The notes below the pieces were generated by a model. That model made no database searches. It saw only the letters and a program-made list of their open reading frames with translations, and had not been told where the DNA came from. This document shows, piece after piece, positions 62,017 through 64,000 of a DNA stretch of 64,000 nucleotides. The stretch is taken from NCBI RefSeq assembly GCF_010614725.1, contig NZ_JAAEHL010000007.1:186001-250000 (forward strand), read 5' to 3'. Numbering within the stretch: the first letter of the stretch is position 1; each line of letters starts with the position of its first letter. The position numbers were made by a program, and so were the translations under genes. The stretch is from Flavobacterium ajazii. GTDB taxonomy: Bacteria; Bacteroidota; Bacteroidia; Flavobacteriales; Flavobacteriaceae.

Positions 62017-62048
62017 CAAATATAAGATGCTTTTTCGGTTCTCAAAAA
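62017..62048 (-). promoter_or_regulatory. Promoter of tRNA-Ser copy 2
   Basis: -7 element TATATTTG at 62017-62024 and -33 element TTTTTG at 62043-62048, 18 bp apart on the minus strand, as in the Bacteroidota sigma factor consensus. Confidence 0.65.
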
Positions 62049-62124
62049 CTTTTTCAGTACTTTTTTTAATCTATTTTCAAGTACTTAATTATCAGTGTTT
62101 CCGAAAAAGAAAATTTAAAAAAAA

Positions 62125-62523
62125 TTATTCTAAATCGTCTAAAATCGGCGTTGGTTTTTTATTTTCGTCTACTGCTACAAACGAAAAAGTTCCTGAAACT
62201 ACCGTTTCACGTAATTCAGAATACATTTGCTCCATAAAAATATCGACATGAATTTTACAACTGGTCCTTCCGACACTATCCACTTTTGCTACTAATTCGA
62301 TTAAAGTCCCTGCCGGAATTGCTTTTTTAAAATCAATCTGACCTGTTGAAATGGTCACTACTTTTTTTCGGCTGAAACGTGTAGCACAAATAAAAGCGAC
62401 TTCATCCATGAGATGAAGGGCCGTTCCTCCAAATAATGTATCATAATGATTTGTAGTACTTGGAAAAACGGCTTTGAAAATACGAGTTTCAGACTTTATG
62501 ATTCTTTCCTCTAAAGTCCCCAT
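62125..62523 (-). CDS. Acyl-CoA thioesterase (hotdog fold)
   Basis: A 132-residue YciA/BACH-type thioesterase. Motif FPSTTNHYDTLFGGTALHLM with the catalytic Asp in LMDEVAFICATRFS, then TISTGQIDFKKAIPAGTLIE and the ending ELRETVVSGTFSFVAVDENK. Hydrolyses acyl-CoA esters in the cytoplasm. It follows ribBA by one base and may be co-transcribed with it. Confidence 0.88.
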   Translation of the reverse strand: MGTLEERIIKSETRIFKAVFPSTTNHYDTLFGGTALHLMDEVAFICATRFSRKKVVTISTGQIDFKKAIPAGTLIELVAKVDSVGRTSCKIHVDIFMEQMYSELRETVVSGTFSFVAVDENKKPTPILDDLE

Positions 62524-62524
62524 A

Positions 62525-63655
62525 TTAATAATTTACGTATTCTGTAATTTCCAATCCGTAACCGATCATTCCGACACGTTTTGTCTGCTGGGTATTTGAA
62601 ACTAATTTTATTTTTGAAATATCAAGATCGTGCAAAATCTGAGCTCCGATTCCGTAATCTTTGGTATCAATAACTACTTTTGGCGCTTTCATTGTTCCTT
62701 CAGCCTGTAATGCTTTTAATTCTGAAATTCTGTTTAAAAGATTAACAGCTGTCATATCCTGATTGATGAAAACAACCGCTCCTTTTCCTTCTTCATTAAT
62801 AATTTTAAACATATCATCCAGCTGCTGATCGACATTATTGGTCAAAGTTCCCAATAAATCGTTATTGACCTGCGAAGAATGGATACGTGTTAAAATAGAT
62901 TCTCCTAAATTCCAGGTTCCTTTAGTTAAAGCAATATGAATTTGTTTATTTGTAGTCTGCTCATAAGCTCTTAACCTGAATGTCCCAAAACGGGTTTCGA
63001 TATCAAAGTCTTCTTTTTTAACAATCAGACTGTCGTGCTGCATTCTATAAGCTACCAAATCTTCAATCGAAACTAATTTCAGATTGAATCTTTTAGCCAC
63101 TTCTACCAATTGCGGTAAACGCGCCATTGTTCCGTCTTCATTCAGGATTTCGCAAATTACCCCTGCCGGTTTAAACCCTGCAAGTCTTGCAAAATCAATA
63201 GCTGCTTCTGTATGACCTGTTCTTCTTAATACACCTCCCTGCTTTGCAATTAGAGGAAAAATATGTCCCGGACGTGCCAATTCATGCGGTTTCGTATTTG
63301 CATCTATCAATGACAATACTGTTCTTGAACGATCAGCAGCGGAAATTCCTGTACTAACCCCTTTGCCTTTTAAATCAACAGAAACCGTAAAAGCCGTTTC
63401 CATATGATCTGTATTATTTGTTACCATGGCACGTAAATCAAGTTCCTTGCAACGACTTTCTGTAAGAGGCGTACAAATTAACCCACGGCCGTGTGTAGCC
63501 ATAAAATTGATCATTTCAGGAGTTGTTTTTTCGGCTGCTGCCAAAAAATCGCCTTCATTTTCGCGATCCTCATCATCTACTACAATGATTACTTTACCCT
63601 GACGAATATCTTCTATAGCTTCCTCAATGGTGTTCAGTTGTATTTTTGTTGACAT
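62525..63655 (-). CDS. ribBA: DHBP synthase with degenerate GTP cyclohydrolase II domain (RibBA-type)
   Basis: A 376-residue protein. Residues about 1-205 are a complete 3,4-dihydroxy-2-butanone 4-phosphate synthase: [51 protein letters not shown] and [14 protein letters not shown]. Residues about 210-376 follow the GTP cyclohydrolase II fold ([27 protein letters not shown]). However, the Cys ligands (usual C-x10-C-x-C with RCDCG) are replaced in [20 protein letters not shown], and the QEGRGIGL loop reads QDMTAVNLL. The first half makes the riboflavin precursor; the second is probably inactive, so a separate RibA would be needed. Confidence 0.88.
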   Translation of the reverse strand: MSTKIQLNTIEEAIEDIRQGKVIIVVDDEDRENEGDFLAAAEKTTPEMINFMATHGRGLICTPLTESRCKELDLRAMVTNNTDHMETAFTVSVDLKGKGVSTGISAADRSRTVLSLIDANTKPHELARPGHIFPLIAKQGGVLRRTGHTEAAIDFARLAGFKPAGVICEILNEDGTMARLPQLVEVAKRFNLKLVSIEDLVAYRMQHDSLIVKKEDFDIETRFGTFRLRAYEQTTNKQIHIALTKGTWNLGESILTRIHSSQVNNDLLGTLTNNVDQQLDDMFKIINEEGKGAVVFINQDMTAVNLLNRISELKALQAEGTMKAPKVVIDTKDYGIGAQILHDLDISKIKLVSNTQQTKRVGMIGYGLEITEYVNY

Positions 63656-63661
63656 AATTAT

Positions 63662-64000
63662 TTATTGTTTTTGAGCGTTGGAAAATCGCCCGGAAATTTT
63701 TTGAAATACTTGTTGAATAGGTGTTGTTATTGCATCAAAATTGACCAATCCGTTATCATTGGTAGCACGATAAGTCAATAGAATTGCCAAAGGAGACAAT
63801 ATAAACGAAGACATCCAGGCTCCTAAAAACGGGGTCATCCCTCCTTCCTGTGAAAGTCTTTTACCGAATGTATTAATGAAATGAAAGGTAATAAAAATCA
63901 ATACCGCAAATACAATTGGCAAACCAAGACCTCCTTTTCTGATAATAGCTCCTAGCGGGGCACCGATAAAAAACATTAAAAAACAGGCAAAAGCAATTAC
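63662..64000 (-). CDS. LptF/LptG permease, C-terminal part (partial)
   Basis: The frame continues to the window edge: upstream of the first Met it reads VIAFACFL, so the 5' end lies outside. Membrane helices FFIGAPLGAIIRKGGLGLPI and FAVLIFITFHFINTFGKRLS, then PFLGAWMSSFILSPLAILLT, match the C-terminal part of YjgP/YjgQ (LptF/LptG) permeases. These move lipopolysaccharide out of the inner membrane. It lies 6 bp upstream of ribBA. Confidence 0.85.
   Translation of the reverse strand, partial: VIAFACFLMFFIGAPLGAIIRKGGLGLPIVFAVLIFITFHFINTFGKRLSQEGGMTPFLGAWMSSFILSPLAILLTYRATNDNGLVNFDAITTPIQQVFQKISGRFSNAQKQ

Noticed and set aside
61889..62251. Open frame of 120 codons on the plus strand beginning [15 protein letters not shown]
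   Set aside because: It is the antisense reading of tRNA-Ser copy 2 and its promoter, a well-known spurious protein.

Overview
The window reads as chromosome of a Flavobacterium-like member of the Bacteroidota. The DNA is AT-rich. Large secreted proteins end in the type IX secretion (T9SS) sorting domain. Promoters carry the Bacteroidota -7 element TAnnTTTG, and purine-rich Shine-Dalgarno sites are mostly absent. ribBA, an LptF/G permease and tandem tRNA-Ser genes form the core-genome anchor on the right.

Left part (1-24000). Two large T9SS-exported repeat proteins come first: a delta-60/NHL-like propeller plus Ig-like protein, and a BspA-type leucine-rich-repeat protein. From 6.4 to 12.2 kb follows an array of small unrelated genes all on the minus strand (SMI1/KNR4-like, SHOCT, BamE-like, GNAT, lipoprotein). 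They are separated by related spacers that carry a conserved hairpin, a layout resembling a cassette array. Next come a plus-strand pair (membrane-anchored trypsin-like protease and a secreted partner) and a minus-strand run of envelope or secreted proteins, including a GH75-like hydrolase and a secreted CHAT/caspase-like protein. A decayed MauE-type membrane gene and an exonuclease/GIY-YIG fusion complete this part.

Middle part (about 24.08-61.69 kb). A roughly 37.6 kb integrated element sits at the 3' end of a tRNA-Ser gene. The 15-bp repeat GCGGAGAAAGAGGGA is present at both junctions. Inside are (i) an AbiE-type toxin-antitoxin pair; (ii) a tyrosine recombinase next to an invertible 2.2 kb segment bounded by 251-bp perfect inverted repeats, which can exchange the C-terminal third of a large adenine methyltransferase with a silent alternative cassette; (iii) the methyltransferase operon itself, a compact DISARM-like system (DEAD helicase with DUF1998-like C-terminus, DrmD-like SNF2 helicase, DrmMI-like methylase); (iv) a 14 kb, almost wholly minus-strand block of small membrane, beta-rich, lysozyme, peptidoglycan-binding, protease and replication genes with no recognisable tail, portal, terminase or conjugation gene, proposed here as a candidate tailless membrane-containing provirus; (v) RteC and excisionase-like proteins; (vi) a quinone/azo stress cargo (AraC regulator, alpha/beta hydrolase, quinone reductase, DoxX, azoreductase, broken SnoaL-like gene); and (vii) the terminal integrase next to the tRNA.

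Right part (61.67-64.0 kb). Two tandem tRNA-Ser(UGA) genes with their own promoters and terminators, an acyl-CoA thioesterase, a ribBA whose GTP cyclohydrolase II half has lost its zinc ligands, and a partial LptF/LptG permease.

All family assignments come from reading motifs by eye. No database search was run, and positions of domains are approximate.
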